The notes: generated by a model not told the origin, from the sequence alone. Shown: positions 28,608 through 38,033, numbered from the stretch's first letter. The stretch: DNA of 64,000 bases from Nitrospira sp. (GCA_030123565.1 CP126122.1:2119001-2183000), one strand, 5' to 3'. Program-made: numbers and translations.

Positions 28608-29981
28608 ATGAGCCTTCACCATCTGAATCCGTTCGAGATCTTGAAGGCCTCGACCCTCCTGCTCCTAGCGGTCCTCCTCTTTTCCCTCGGCAGCGCCTCG
28701 CATCCGACTTCTCTGCTGGCCTACCTCTCGTTCTCCGCGATCATGGTGCTGCAAGGCATCGAGATGTTCGCCCCCCTGATCCCTGCCATCCAACGCGAGC
28801 GTGCCAAACAAACCTCCCTCCTTCGCATCAGCATCGCGGTGCAACTGGTGCTGGCGGGCTTTCTGGTTGCGGCGACGGACGGCAGCGGCAGCATCTATGA
28901 GCTGGTCTACCTCTTGCCCATCGTGTCGGCTGCGACCAAATTACCCGGACGGGATGTCGTCTACGTCGTGGGGGGATCGATCGTCGCCATGATCGGGTTT
29001 ATCCTCACCGGCGAGCAGTTGTCGGCGTCGATCACGCGCGTCAAAGAATTTCAGGATGCGGTCGCCGCCATCGTCTATTTCACCATGACCGGTTTGCTCG
29101 TCTTCGTCTTCGCGAAGGGCGAACGAGAACAGAAGGAGCGCTATCAACGGACGGCCGATGAACTCGCGCAGCGCAACGACGAGCTGAAGCTGGCGCAAGT
29201 GCAATTGACGGAACGCTTGGACCACGTCACCAAAATGGAGGAACGCCTGCAGCAGATCAGCCAGATGGCCGCGCTCGGTGAAATGGCCGGCCAGATCGCC
29301 CACGAAGTCCGCAACCCGCTGGGCATCATCACCGGGTCGGTCGAAATGTTGGCGACAAGGACGAGCGACCTCACGACCCGCCGCCACATTTCGGTCGTGC
29401 TCGAAGAAACCGGACGGCTCAACAAGGCCGTTGAAGGGGTCCTCCGTTTGAGTACGCCGTTGCGCATCAAACAAGACCTGTTTCATCTCTCCGACCTTCT
29501 CGAAAGCGTCGCGCAAGTCTCCAGGGCCTGGTCATTGCCTTCCCGATCGACGGTCACGTTGACGATGTCCGATCGGCCGCTCCCCCTGCGGGGAGACTAT
29601 GACCTGTTGCATCAAGCGCTGGCAAACTTGCTGCGCAATGCCTGTCAGGCCATGCCGTCGGGCGGGACGGCCACGATCGAACAAAGACTGTCCGAGGACG
29701 GCGGGACCGTCCTGGTCACGATCAGCGACCATGGCATCGGATTGGCGGACGAAGACCTCAAACGGCTTGGAGAACCGTTCTTCACCAAACGAGGAGGAGG
29801 CATCGGACTCGGATTCTCTCTGGCCCGGCGCGTCGTCCTGGAACATGGTGGTACAATCTCGGTCACCAGCACCCTTGGCCATGGCACATCAGTCACGGTC
29901 ACCCTGCCCGTCACTTGTGAGTCATCCCACTCGAAACAGGGTACGGGAATTGCACAGGTTGCGGAATCGGAGACACCCTGA
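28608..29981 (+). CDS. Membrane sensor histidine kinase, NtrB-like
   Basis: 457 aa. About five N-terminal membrane helices (residues 12-170), a coiled-coil linker (171-215), then the H-box GEMAGQIAHEVRNPLGII with phospho-acceptor H232. N-box LLRNACQAMPSGG, G1 ITISDHGIGLADEDL variant and G2 GGGIGLGFSLARRV complete the ATPase domain. There is no PAS domain; the sensor is in the membrane segment. The stop overlaps the ATG of the following sigma-54 activator by one base, so it is almost certainly its cognate kinase. Signal unknown. Confidence 0.93.
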   Translation: MSLHHLNPFEILKASTLLLLAVLLFSLGSASHPTSLLAYLSFSAIMVLQGIEMFAPLIPAIQRERAKQTSLLRISIAVQLVLAGFLVAATDGSGSIYELVYLLPIVSAATKLPGRDVVYVVGGSIVAMIGFILTGEQLSASITRVKEFQDAVAAIVYFTMTGLLVFVFAKGEREQKERYQRTADELAQRNDELKLAQVQLTERLDHVTKMEERLQQISQMAALGEMAGQIAHEVRNPLGIITGSVEMLATRTSDLTTRRHISVVLEETGRLNKAVEGVLRLSTPLRIKQDLFHLSDLLESVAQVSRAWSLPSRSTVTLTMSDRPLPLRGDYDLLHQALANLLRNACQAMPSGGTATIEQRLSEDGGTVLVTISDHGIGLADEDLKRLGEPFFTKRGGGIGLGFSLARRVVLEHGGTISVTSTLGHGTSVTVTLPVTCESSHSKQGTGIAQVAESETP

Positions 29982-31348
29982 TGGCGACCGTGCTCGTCGT
30001 GGACGACGAAAAAAACTATCTCTGGATGCTGGAGGAGGTACTGCGCGCCGACGGGTATGACGTCGTCACCTGCGACAAGGGGGCCGACGCCCTTCCCCTG
30101 CTTCGGGAGGCCACGATCGACGTGCTCGTGACCGATCTTCGGATGGCGGAAATGGACGGGATGACCCTCCTCGACAAGACGCGCGAGGTATCACCCGCCA
30201 CCGCGTCGATCCTCATGACCGCCTACGGTACCGTAGAACGGGCCGTGGATGCCATGCGGCGCGGCGCCTATGATTTCCTGGTCAAGCCGTTCGAAAATGC
30301 CGCTCTGCTCCGCGCCGTCAAACGCGCCACCGAACGCAGCGTCCTCGCCCGAGAAAATGTCCGCCTCTCCCAATCCTTGGTGCAGCACCATCGGCTCGAT
30401 GCGCTGGTCGGCCGAAGCCTGGCAATGCAGACGGTGCTGGACAAGATCCAGCGGGTCACCGACGCCAAGAGCGCCGTCCTGATCTCCGGAGAGAGCGGCG
30501 TGGGCAAGGAACTGGTGGCCCGCGCGATCCATTTCAACGGCCCACGGAGCGGCCGGCCGTTCCTGGCGGTGAATTGCGGGGCCCTGGCCGATTCGCTGGC
30601 GGAAAGCGAGCTGTTCGGCCACGAAAAAGGCGCCTTCACCGGGGCGCATGTCCGGCACCTCGGCCTGTTCGAACAGGCCCATGGAGGGACGCTCTTCCTC
30701 GACGAGGTCGGGGAACTCCCGCCGACGCTGCAAGCGAAACTGTTGCGCGCCTTGGACAGCCAGGAGATTCGCCGGGTCGGCAGCGAAAAAGCGATTCGTG
30801 TGGACCTGCGGATCCTCTCGGCGACGAACCGCGATCTCCAGGCCGAAGTTCAGCAGGGGCGCTTTCGGGAGGATCTGTTCTTTCGGTTGTCGGTCGTGCG
30901 GATCGAGGTCCCGCCGTTGCGGGAACGGACCGACGATATTCTATTACTGGCCGAGACCCATCTCCAGACACTGATGAAGGAAGGGACGGTGCGCGGAACA
31001 CGCTTCGCCCCCGCGGCGCAGGACCTCCTGCTTCGCTACCATTGGCCAGGCAATGTCCGAGAGCTGCACAATGTCGTCGCCCATGCGGCACTGATGGCGA
31101 AGGACGAAGAGATCCGGGCGGACGACCTGCCGCTGGAGCTGGCGACCACCAAGGAGTGGGCCGCCGCCCTGGACCGCATTCTCCCCCCCGACGCCGGCCT
31201 CGACGCGATTCTGCAAGCGGTCGAAGAACACCTGATCACCCGCGCCTTGACCCAGGCGCACGGGGTGCAGGCGCGGGCCGCCGATCAGCTCAAGATCAGC
31301 CGGAGTCTGCTGCAATACAAATTGAAACGCCGTCAGCAGCTCACGTAG
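29981..31348 (+). CDS. Sigma-54-dependent response regulator, NtrC family
   Basis: 455 aa. Receiver domain with phospho-acceptor D52 (VLVTDLRMAEMDG) and VKPFENA. AAA+ domain with Walker A ISGESGVGKELVARAI, the sigma-54 contact loop EKGAFTGAHVRH (intact GAFTGA) and Walker B HGGTLFLDEVGEL. A Fis-type helix-turn-helix ends the protein (QARAADQLKISRSLLQYKLK). It is paired with the kinase just upstream. The last ~255 bp are duplicated at 41382-41636. A -24/-12 promoter and palindromes follow it, making those sites likely targets. Confidence 0.96.
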   Translation: MATVLVVDDEKNYLWMLEEVLRADGYDVVTCDKGADALPLLREATIDVLVTDLRMAEMDGMTLLDKTREVSPATASILMTAYGTVERAVDAMRRGAYDFLVKPFENAALLRAVKRATERSVLARENVRLSQSLVQHHRLDALVGRSLAMQTVLDKIQRVTDAKSAVLISGESGVGKELVARAIHFNGPRSGRPFLAVNCGALADSLAESELFGHEKGAFTGAHVRHLGLFEQAHGGTLFLDEVGELPPTLQAKLLRALDSQEIRRVGSEKAIRVDLRILSATNRDLQAEVQQGRFREDLFFRLSVVRIEVPPLRERTDDILLLAETHLQTLMKEGTVRGTRFAPAAQDLLLRYHWPGNVRELHNVVAHAALMAKDEEIRADDLPLELATTKEWAAALDRILPPDAGLDAILQAVEEHLITRALTQAHGVQARAADQLKISRSLLQYKLKRRQQLT

Positions 31349-31516
31349 GCTTCACCCCCTTCCGTTGAGTCCTGTCCGTCAAAGCTTTTTGACGTCGATT
31401 CAAAACTTTTAACCTGTTCTGCTGAGTCCTCCTGCGCTCCTCGCCAAGGGCCGCCCATTCATTGAATGTCGCTGACCGGGATGTGGGATCTCCGGTGGTC
31501 TAATTTGTGCTTGACT
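31091..31516 (+). repeat. Direct repeat copy A: activator 3' end plus sigma-54 module
   Basis: From CTGATGGCGAAGGACG at 31091 to GGTCTAATTTGTGCTT at about 31512, this matches 41379-41801. The coding part is nearly identical (a few substitutions). The ~28 bp after the stop differ, then identity resumes through the palindrome and promoter. This is a dispersed duplication 10.3 kb apart. Confidence 0.92.
31377..31512 (+). promoter_or_regulatory. Sigma-54 module 1: palindromic activator site and -24/-12 promoter
   Basis: Palindrome CGTCAAA-N4-TTTGACG at 31377-31394, followed by a weaker related site TTCAAAACTTTTAAC at about 31398-31412. 120 bp from the palindrome start is TGGTCTAATTTGTGCTT with GG at 31497-31498 and GC at 31509-31510 (GG-N10-GC). 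The same layout recurs at 41664 and 42761. Transcription would start near 31522 and read toward the small winged-helix gene at 31837, leaving a leader of about 315 nt. Confidence 0.75.
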
Positions 31517-31836
31517 GGCTTTCCTCCGGAAAATTACGCCATTGGCAAGGAAGTTGTGATGGGCCCGATTCTTGACGTAAGAAAAGACCCTGCTCTCTGT
31601 TCTCATGAGCACGTCGGACCGAGACGTCGTGGCTATATGCAAATAAAACGTCGACACCATAATTGTATTGTCGGCGATGCCACATCAGCGTCCGACCAAG
31701 TAAACAGGTCTTCGTGCCCGTTGCTTGTGCAAGGTGAGGGTGATTAGGCGTGAGGCGCTCACGGTGTGCTCAACAGAGAAGCGTTGCGAATTCCATTATG
31801 GAGGTCGGTGCAACAACACTGTTTCGGAGGGATAGT

Positions 31837-32073
31837 ATGACGCCCGCGGGCGAAATTGCTTCGACCCTTCTTCAGGAGTTGGAACGGCTTGGGCCATGCA
31901 CGCCGGAAGAACTCGTCCAACGGCTTCCAGCCTATACCTGGAATCAAGTATTCGCGGCGCTTGACCAACTTTCTCGGGATGGGCGACTTATCCTCCGGCA
32001 TCCTTCTCGCTTCGAGTATCTGATCTCCCTCTCACTGCCGACTATAGCTGAACATAGGAACTCAGGAATATGA
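31837..32073 (+). CDS. Small winged-helix protein (copy 2)
   Basis: 78 aa from the ATG at 31837 with GGAGGGATAGT upstream; the frame is open further 5' but without a site. LLQELERLGPCTPEELVQRL then YTWNQVFAALDQLSRDGRLI and a wing (RHPSRFEYLISLS). Paralogue of the protein at 24560-24802. It lies downstream of sigma-54 module 1 and is probably in that transcript. DNA binding is inferred. Confidence 0.8.
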   Translation: MTPAGEIASTLLQELERLGPCTPEELVQRLPAYTWNQVFAALDQLSRDGRLILRHPSRFEYLISLSLPTIAEHRNSGI

Positions 32074-32126
32074 TCGTTGAGCCTCTCGGTCACGTTGCAT
32101 GTCTTTCCTTAGGAAAGAATGTTCCC

Positions 32127-32327
32127 ATGGCAACATTCATTATGGCCTGTTGTTTTTGTCAGGAAGTCCGCGACGAGCTGGCCAACGCTGAGGACGGAGA
32201 AGAGTCCTGGGTGACGCTCCAGACCTATCGCACCAAATATCAGCTCACTGAACGTGAGCTCAGGTTATCCCACACGTATTGCCCAGGCCGCCTGACACGC
32301 TATAAGCATCTACTGTTTGGTGGGTGA
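32127..32327 (+). CDS. Small Cys-containing protein of unknown function
   Basis: 66 aa from the ATG at 32127 (AGGAAAG upstream), 54 bp after the winged-helix gene. MATFIMACCFCQEVRDELAN at the N-terminus and SHTYCPGRLTRYKHLL at the C-terminus; the CCFC and CPG elements could bind a metal. An earlier in-frame ATG at 32070 overlaps the previous stop. Similar small cysteine proteins are seen near phosphorelay genes, but no function is known. Likely in the same operon as the winged-helix gene. Confidence 0.65.
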   Translation: MATFIMACCFCQEVRDELANAEDGEESWVTLQTYRTKYQLTERELRLSHTYCPGRLTRYKHLLFGG

Positions 32328-32408
32328 GGGAGGGACGGGTTGTGAATCTCTCGGTACCCGGCTGCCAATTAAACACCAGCGTCCCGCTGAACGTGGGACA
32401 CAGTTCCC

Positions 32409-32776
32409 TTACCTGTTGTCGAGGAGTTTCTCGACAACTCGGAGCAAGGCCTGTCTCTCAAGGGGTTTGTGCACAATGGCGTTCGCGCCCAACAACTCAG
32501 ACACACCCAGCATGTCTTGCGGACCGCCACGTCCTGAGTTGGCCAGAATCTTGACCTTGGGGAATTCGCGCCGGAGCGTCAGAATAACTTCCAATCCATC
32601 ACAATCCGGCATGTAAATGTCTGTGATCACCAAATCCCTGGGCAATTGACGAAGCTGACGGATTCCTTCCAGCCCCTGCGAGGCTTCGCGCACGACATAT
32701 CCCGACTCTCTTCGAGGATCGTTCGGGACAAGGCTCGCACCGCGTCCATATCTTCAATAAGGAGAATGGAGGGCAT
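32409..32776 (-). pseudogene. Single-domain response regulator (CheY-like) with frameshift
   Basis: ATG at 32776 opens MPSILLIEDMDAVRALSRTI, then two extra bases in a GAGAG run near 32708 shift the frame. The rest (YVVREASQGLEGIRQL, VITDIYMPDCDGLEVILT with the phospho-Asp, and KILANSG, VHKPLERQALLRVV) reads to a stop at 32409. The receiver would be complete without the two-base duplication, so this is a recent pseudogene or a sequencing error. No partner kinase is adjacent. Confidence 0.8.
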
Positions 32777-33476
32777 ATTTGGATGAGTCACTGTAATAGC
32801 GCGAGGGCATGGAAGCGAGCCGTCTTTCGGCTCCAGTCTTTTGGTCCTAGTGGCATATGGATAGGGTGCAGTGAGCGTGTGAAGCCACAGCGGAGTCTTC
32901 GCGGTGAGCCGGTCTTCAATATCGACCAGCTCATCCGGATGGCTCGGAGTCCTTTCGGCGGGGATTGTCCAGAATCAGGAGCAGTATCCTTCTACACGGC
33001 CGCGCCGACCGCCTGGATCAGATCCCCCCTGTGTCCCATTCGGTTTAAGGGAATTGGTACTGACCTCCGAATCGTCCGCGAACTGGGCCAAGGGGCTTTC
33101 CTGCCCCGGTAGCGTTCCCACATACAGCATGGCAGAGGCCCGAACACGTCCCACGCCAAGCGTTGAAAGGCCTTTCTCCGTCTTCCCATTCAATCGAGCG
33201 CTCAGGTGCCAGAGCTCTCTCAGCAGCGCGCAATGGGCGGCCTGAGACCGTGAGGAAGCGATCGCATGGGCATCATGAGATGAGAGCGAAGGCAGGAAGT
33301 TTGGCGAGGGAAATCACAACGTGAGAAAGGGCCTCGGCCTCTGGCAGGGGACACTCTTTCATCGGGGGAGGAACGTGTAGTGTCCATGTACTTCTCGCCA
33401 TCGTGGAGACGCGAGGGCTCAACTTCGCCTGTTCCAATTGATTTACTGAGCCGACTATCAAATAGTGCGTAGTCTA
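32777..33476. other. Stretch with no recognisable gene
   Basis: About 700 bases between the frameshifted receiver and the IS630 remnant. Several frames on both strands are open for 60-110 codons, but none has a convincing domain or ribosome site. It may be decayed mobile-element DNA. Confidence 0.4.
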
Positions 33477-33973
33477 TCATGCGGCATAACGGACAGGTGT
33501 TTCACGAAACAGGTTGGTGATCATCTGCGGTTGCTTCTGGCGCTGATACCAATGGCGGCGCACGATGGCCATGAGTTTTGTCCGGTTGGTCGGCCGGCTC
33601 TTACCGAGCCCGTTCGTCTTGAGGTCCTGGTTCAACAATTCATCGGGTTCAGTTCCGGGCAGTAGCCCAGCATCCGAATCAATCGCAGCCGCGACGAATG
33701 GATGGCGGCAAAGCGCGTGGCTTCCTCGGATTTGTGCACCGAATGCCAGTCCACGATCAGATAGATCTTGCCGACAACCTGTTTGAGCAGCCGCTGCATG
33801 AACGCCACAAAGACGGGTGCCTTGAATTTGCCCTGAAACACTATAAAAGCGAGCGCCCCCTTGTTGGTGATGGCCGAGAGCATATTGCACCCAAAGCGCT
33901 GGTCGGTGGCCCGCACGACCGGAGTGCATCCGACCAGCGCATAGCTCGTCTCAGTTTCGTGGCCACTGCCCAC
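33477..33973 (-). pseudogene. IS630-family transposase remnant, frameshifted
   Basis: The DDE_3 core of an IS630 transposase is readable in two frames: LVGCTPVVRATDQRFGCNML, GKIYLIVDWHSVHKSEEATR and LGYCPELNP, then DELLNQDLKTNG and a short C-terminus. One base is missing near 33645, between ELNP and DELL. The N-terminal half is absent. Non-functional relic. Upstream, to 34158, an open Cys-rich stretch (RLKCRKCRQESRHVHDFEFG) of unknown origin adjoins it. Confidence 0.8.
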
Positions 33974-34290
33974 AACCCTTTTTGCCCAACAGACAATACG
34001 TCCCGTCGCGCATCGCCACCCGTTACTCGGACGATCTCTAGGATCCGAGTTCTTTCTGAGAGCGATACCTTCCGTACAATTTCTTTGATGCCAAATTCAA
34101 AATCGTGAACATGCCGAGACTCTTGACGACATTTCCGGCATTTTAGCCTCAAAACCACTGAGTTCTCGTCACAACCTATCTGGTATGAAACATGCTCTCC
34201 TCTTTTTAATTTTGTGCGACTGATCGGCCTACTGACCTCGAGTCAATTCGAACCCATCGCACAATTGCCACCTTTTATCCGGATAGCTAT
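33974..34290. other. Stretch holding only a Cys-rich open fragment
   Basis: The minus strand from 34158 is open and begins with CRKCRQESRHVHDF, but it runs out of frame into the IS630 remnant and has no homologue I recognise. No clear promoter for the plus-strand cassette at 34291 was found. Confidence 0.35.
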
Positions 34291-35055
34291 TTGCTGAATC
34301 AGTTCGTCCCCAGGAAATGCCATCGCAGGGTACGTCCCTGTGCTGCCGAAACCGAAATCTTTTGTGATTTCGACGGCACCATTACTCGCGTCGATGCGAC
34401 GGACGCGGTTCTCGAAGCGTTTGCCTTGCCCAGGTGGCGTGAGTGGGAGCAGCGATGGATCCAGGGGGAGATCACGAGCCAAGAATGCCTCTCTCGCCAG
34501 GTCGAACTGATCAGGGCCAATCAGGACATCCTTGCCGGCTTTGTGGCTCGGCTCCCAATTGATGAGGGAATTGTCATTCTTGATCGCCGATGCGCTGAAC
34601 ACGGAATCCCACTCACCATCGTCAGTGATGGCATCGACTTTCTCGTCGAAGCCGTCCTGCGCCGGCATGACCTCTTGCATCTTCCGGTCTTCTCGAACCA
34701 TCTCCGCTGGGATGAACAGGGCGTGCCGTCGCTCAGTTTCCCATTCTCGTCCCAGAACTGTGCAAGTGGAGCCGGAACCTGTAAGTGCTCCCTGACCCTT
34801 GCTGCACAACCTTTTTCAAAGCGCCGGGTCTACATCGGAGATGGCCGCTCCGATCAATGTGTCTCGGGCAAGATACAGACCGTATTCGCCAAGGACTCGC
34901 TCCAAGATTGGTGTGAATTCAACGGCATCACCTATATTCCTTTCGAGACGCTTACGGATGTCGTTGAGCGTCTTTTCCCACAGGAGGCTCAACCGCATGA
35001 AATCCCTGCCGGTGATCCATCTCAGCGAAAACATACTCCGCGAGAAAGAAGCTAG
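34291..35055 (+). CDS. HAD-superfamily phosphatase, MtnX/PSP-like
   Basis: About 250 aa. Motif I is EIFCDFDGTITRVDATDAVL (nucleophile and acid Asp); motif II/III is LTIVSDGIDFLVEAVL and later RRVYIGDGRSDQCVSGKIQT. It resembles the 2-hydroxy-3-keto-5-methylthiopentenyl-1-phosphate phosphatase/phosphoserine phosphatase group (HAD type IB). The 5' end is uncertain: the frame opens with TTG at 34291 without a good site, so the native N-terminus may have been lost at a nearby rearrangement. It overlaps the aminotransferase start by 59 bp. Confidence 0.82.
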   Translation: MLNQFVPRKCHRRVRPCAAETEIFCDFDGTITRVDATDAVLEAFALPRWREWEQRWIQGEITSQECLSRQVELIRANQDILAGFVARLPIDEGIVILDRRCAEHGIPLTIVSDGIDFLVEAVLRRHDLLHLPVFSNHLRWDEQGVPSLSFPFSSQNCASGAGTCKCSLTLAAQPFSKRRVYIGDGRSDQCVSGKIQTVFAKDSLQDWCEFNGITYIPFETLTDVVERLFPQEAQPHEIPAGDPSQRKHTPRERS

Positions 35056-36391
35056 ATTCTGCTCCTACGGCGATACCGTCCATTACTCGCCGGCCCCTAA
35101 ATTCTTTCACGGCTGTGAAGGCAGTTTCCTCTATGACCATCAGGATCGACCGTACCTCGATCTGCAGATGTGGTACTCGGCAGTGAACTTTGGGTATCGC
35201 AATCGCTTCATCGCCGATGCCGTCAAGGCTCAACTCGACCAATTGCCCCAATTAGCCTGCCAGTATCTGCATGAAGAAAAGGTGCTGGTGGCCGAGAAGC
35301 TGGCCAAGGAATGTCTCCGTGCGTTCGGCATGGAGGGACGAATTCAATTCAATGTGGGTGGTGCGCAGGCGGTCGAGGACTCCATGAAGCTCGTTCGAAA
35401 CGAGACAGGAAAGAGCCTGTTCATGGCCTTCATGGGCGGCTACCACGGCCGAACCCTTGGCGCCTCGGAGATCACCTCGAGCTATCGCTACCGACGCCGG
35501 TTCGGACACTTTTCTAATCGCGCCCACTTCATCCCCTTCCCCTACTGTTACCGTTGTCCCTACGGAAAAACTCTCGACAGCTGCGACTACTATTGCGTCA
35601 GCCAGGTCGAGCGCTTATTCGAAACAGAATACAACTCCTTCTGGGATTCGAGGGCGAATGAGCCGGAGTTCGTCGCCTTTTATGCAGAACCGGTGCAAGC
35701 CACCGGCGGGTACATTATCCCACCGCCTGAATACTTCTCACGGCTCCAACGCATTCTGAACGAACGCAAGATTCTCCTGGTGGACGACGAAATCCAGATG
35801 GGGTTTTTCCGAACGGGAAAATTTTGGGCGATCGAGCATTTTGGGGTGACGCCGAGCATCGTTGTCTTTGGCAAGGCCATGACGAACGGCTTGAATCCCA
35901 TCTCAGGGCTCTGGGCGCAGGAGGGCCTTATTTCACCCAAGAAATTCCCGCCGGGGTCCACCCATTCAACCTTTTCATCCAATCCGCTCGGCACAACCGC
36001 GGCATTAGCCACCCTTCAGTGGATCGAGCAGCACGATTACGAGCAGAAGGTCGCCCAGTCAGGCGCCTATTTTCTGCAGCAACTCGAAAGGCTCAAACAG
36101 CGTCATGACACGATCGGAGACGTGTCAGGGCTCGGCTTGGCCCTGCGCATCGAAGTGACGAAACCCGACCGGTTTACGCCGGATAAAGCGCTTGCGGACC
36201 GGATCTTCGAAGCGGGGCTGGCCGGTGGGATCCCAACATCACGAGGGGCGATGGGATTGGTCTTGGACATCGGTGGCCACTACAAAAATGTGTTCACGCT
36301 GGCGCCGTCCTTGGAGATCACCCGAGAAGAGATTGATCTTGGGATAGAACTGCTCGATCATCTCTTCACGACCTGCAGACAGGCAGAATGA
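34997..36391 (+). CDS. Class III PLP-dependent aminotransferase
   Basis: 464 aa from the ATG at 34997 (AGGAGG 8 bases upstream); the frame is open further 5' inside the phosphatase gene. PLP fold-type I: FNVGGAQAVEDSMKLVRN, AFMGGYHGRTLGASEITSSY, ILLVDDEIQMGFFRTGKFWA and the PLP-Lys in VVFGKAMTNGLNPISG. A Cys/Tyr-rich insert, YCYRCPYGKTLDSCDYYCVS, is also known in some omega-aminotransferases. The start and end overlap its neighbours, so it belongs to a three-gene operon. Substrate unknown; it could act on an amino or keto acid released by the phosphatase. Confidence 0.88.
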   Translation: MKSLPVIHLSENILREKEARFCSYGDTVHYSPAPKFFHGCEGSFLYDHQDRPYLDLQMWYSAVNFGYRNRFIADAVKAQLDQLPQLACQYLHEEKVLVAEKLAKECLRAFGMEGRIQFNVGGAQAVEDSMKLVRNETGKSLFMAFMGGYHGRTLGASEITSSYRYRRRFGHFSNRAHFIPFPYCYRCPYGKTLDSCDYYCVSQVERLFETEYNSFWDSRANEPEFVAFYAEPVQATGGYIIPPPEYFSRLQRILNERKILLVDDEIQMGFFRTGKFWAIEHFGVTPSIVVFGKAMTNGLNPISGLWAQEGLISPKKFPPGSTHSTFSSNPLGTTAALATLQWIEQHDYEQKVAQSGAYFLQQLERLKQRHDTIGDVSGLGLALRIEVTKPDRFTPDKALADRIFEAGLAGGIPTSRGAMGLVLDIGGHYKNVFTLAPSLEITREEIDLGIELLDHLFTTCRQAE

Positions 36392-37365
36392 AATCACATC
36401 GACCGAGACGTTCGGGGGCCCTGGAACAGATGGTGGATCGCCAGACCACGGATTTTCATCTCCACAGCGACTCGGATGTGGTGGTGTATTTGATCCATGG
36501 CGTCACCGGCACTCCAGCGGAAATGCACTATCTCGCAAAAGGATTGGCACGACAACGATGGGATGTCTATGCCACCACATTACCTGGGCACTGTACAAGA
36601 ATCGGTGACCTCCTACGCACCAGCGAGCATGATTGGCGAGCTCATGTCCAGAAGCAGCTCGCGTTTGTCCGCAATCGGTATCGACAGGTGTTTGTCGCAG
36701 GGCTCAGTGCCGGCGCACTCCTCGCCCTAGGGGCGTCAACGGTTGTAGACGTGGATGGCCTCGGGGTGCTGTCGCCCACATTTGTGTATGATGGCTGGAA
36801 TACCCCCTGGTCGCATGCCCTTCTCCCCGCTGCGATGAAGCTGGTGCCGCTATCGCTCCAGCAGTTTGTGTTCCATCTCGATGGGCCACCCTTTGGGATC
36901 AAGGACGAAGCGCTCCAAACGAGAGTACGTGCCGCCTACAGCTTGCGCACCATTCTCCGCGAAGCGGTTCATGATTGGTGGGGACACCGCCGTCGCGAGA
37001 ACGGCAAGGGTCGGCATGTCCCCTCGGCAGCCTCGAAAGGCTATCCCATCTTCCCGTTGAGAACCCTCACAGAGATTGACCGGTTAATCACCGGCGTCCG
37101 GTCACGCCTGGGAGAGGTCAACGCCCCGACGATGATTGTGCAATCTCGAGAAGATGATATGACCAGTTCTAGAAATGCCATCCTGGTCCAGGACGAAATC
37201 AGCTCGAAAGAGAAACGCCTGATCTTACTGGACGATTGTTATCATGTGATCACCGTGGACAAGCAGAAACACGTGGTCCTCTCTCATTTGATCGACTTTT
37301 TTGGACTCCAGATAGCCAAGAACAATTTCCCCCGTCAGGATCCTTGGCGCCCGCGGTCCATCTGA
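36388..37365 (+). CDS. Alpha/beta hydrolase (carboxylesterase-like)
   Basis: 325 aa. Starts ATGA-overlapped with the aminotransferase stop; an ATG at 36430 is an alternative. Oxyanion region DVVVYLIHGVTGTPAEMHYL, nucleophile elbow VFVAGLSAGALLALGAS (GLSAG), acid in MIVQSREDDMTSSRNA and His in LILLDDCYHVITVDKQK. The fold resembles carboxylesterase Est30 or monoglyceride lipase. No signal peptide. Third gene of the phosphatase/aminotransferase/hydrolase cassette. Confidence 0.87.
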   Translation: MKSHRPRRSGALEQMVDRQTTDFHLHSDSDVVVYLIHGVTGTPAEMHYLAKGLARQRWDVYATTLPGHCTRIGDLLRTSEHDWRAHVQKQLAFVRNRYRQVFVAGLSAGALLALGASTVVDVDGLGVLSPTFVYDGWNTPWSHALLPAAMKLVPLSLQQFVFHLDGPPFGIKDEALQTRVRAAYSLRTILREAVHDWWGHRRRENGKGRHVPSAASKGYPIFPLRTLTEIDRLITGVRSRLGEVNAPTMIVQSREDDMTSSRNAILVQDEISSKEKRLILLDDCYHVITVDKQKHVVLSHLIDFFGLQIAKNNFPRQDPWRPRSI

Positions 37366-38033
37366 GCAGGTCGCGTTGCGGGTCCAAGGCTACCGGTCTC
37401 ACCCCTCTTGCCAGTCTTGTCTCGTGACTCGTACCATCGCCTTGGCACCGGTGCGTCACCCCTTGGCGGGCCTCCGTGCAAGGTCGGCCAAGATCGCTTT
37501 CCGCGCTGGCCTCATTCCCATGTGCCCATCGGCCGTCTCTCTCCCCATCGCATGGGGCAAACGGGCTTCATCTCGCTTGGTCGGGAGCGACGTCAACTCA
37601 CTACGCGAGCAGTAGGGAGACAGCCGGCGGACCAGCCAATGCCCATGCACTCGTATCAACGGGTTGGGACAGCGGATGGCGTAATGTAAGGCGGATTGAT
37701 AGAAAATCTCGGATACGTGGCGACCATTGTCTACCCAGCAGCAAGCCGACAGCCAAGACCGCTAGATCGGCTTTGATTACCGGAGTGCGGGCCGCCAGCC
37801 ATTGTTCAAACTGGCGCGTGACGATGACGATCTTCATCGGCCTCCTTCTGCTAACGAAAGAAGCGTGAGTATGGCGCAGGGTTCAGGCCGACCGGTGAGT
37901 CTTTGCATGGCACCTGCCTCCTGCAGGATCAGCTGGCAGCCGATGGATGCTCGTTGAGGAAAAGTCCTCGGATATGCTGAGCCGAACGTCGCTGTTGCGA
38001 GCGCCCCTGATGCTCACCAATCTTCCCGCAGTT
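37366..38033. other. Gene-poor stretch
   Basis: About 670 bases with no intact gene. The only recognisable piece is the DUF2252-like fragment at 37601-37837. The rest shows short frames of random composition. Confidence 0.4.
37601..37837 (-). pseudogene. N-terminal fragment of a DUF2252-like protein
   Basis: Reads MKIVIVTRQFEQWLAARTPV then IKADLAV, a pattern like the start of DUF2252 proteins (a kinase-fold family of unknown role), and then degenerates. Fewer than 80 codons remain of a protein that is normally over 350 aa. Assignment is by short similarity only. Confidence 0.35.

Noticed and set aside
31466-31747. Plus-strand frame covering the sigma-54 promoter of module 1
   Set aside because: It starts inside the promoter, upstream of the predicted transcript start, so it could not be translated from that promoter.
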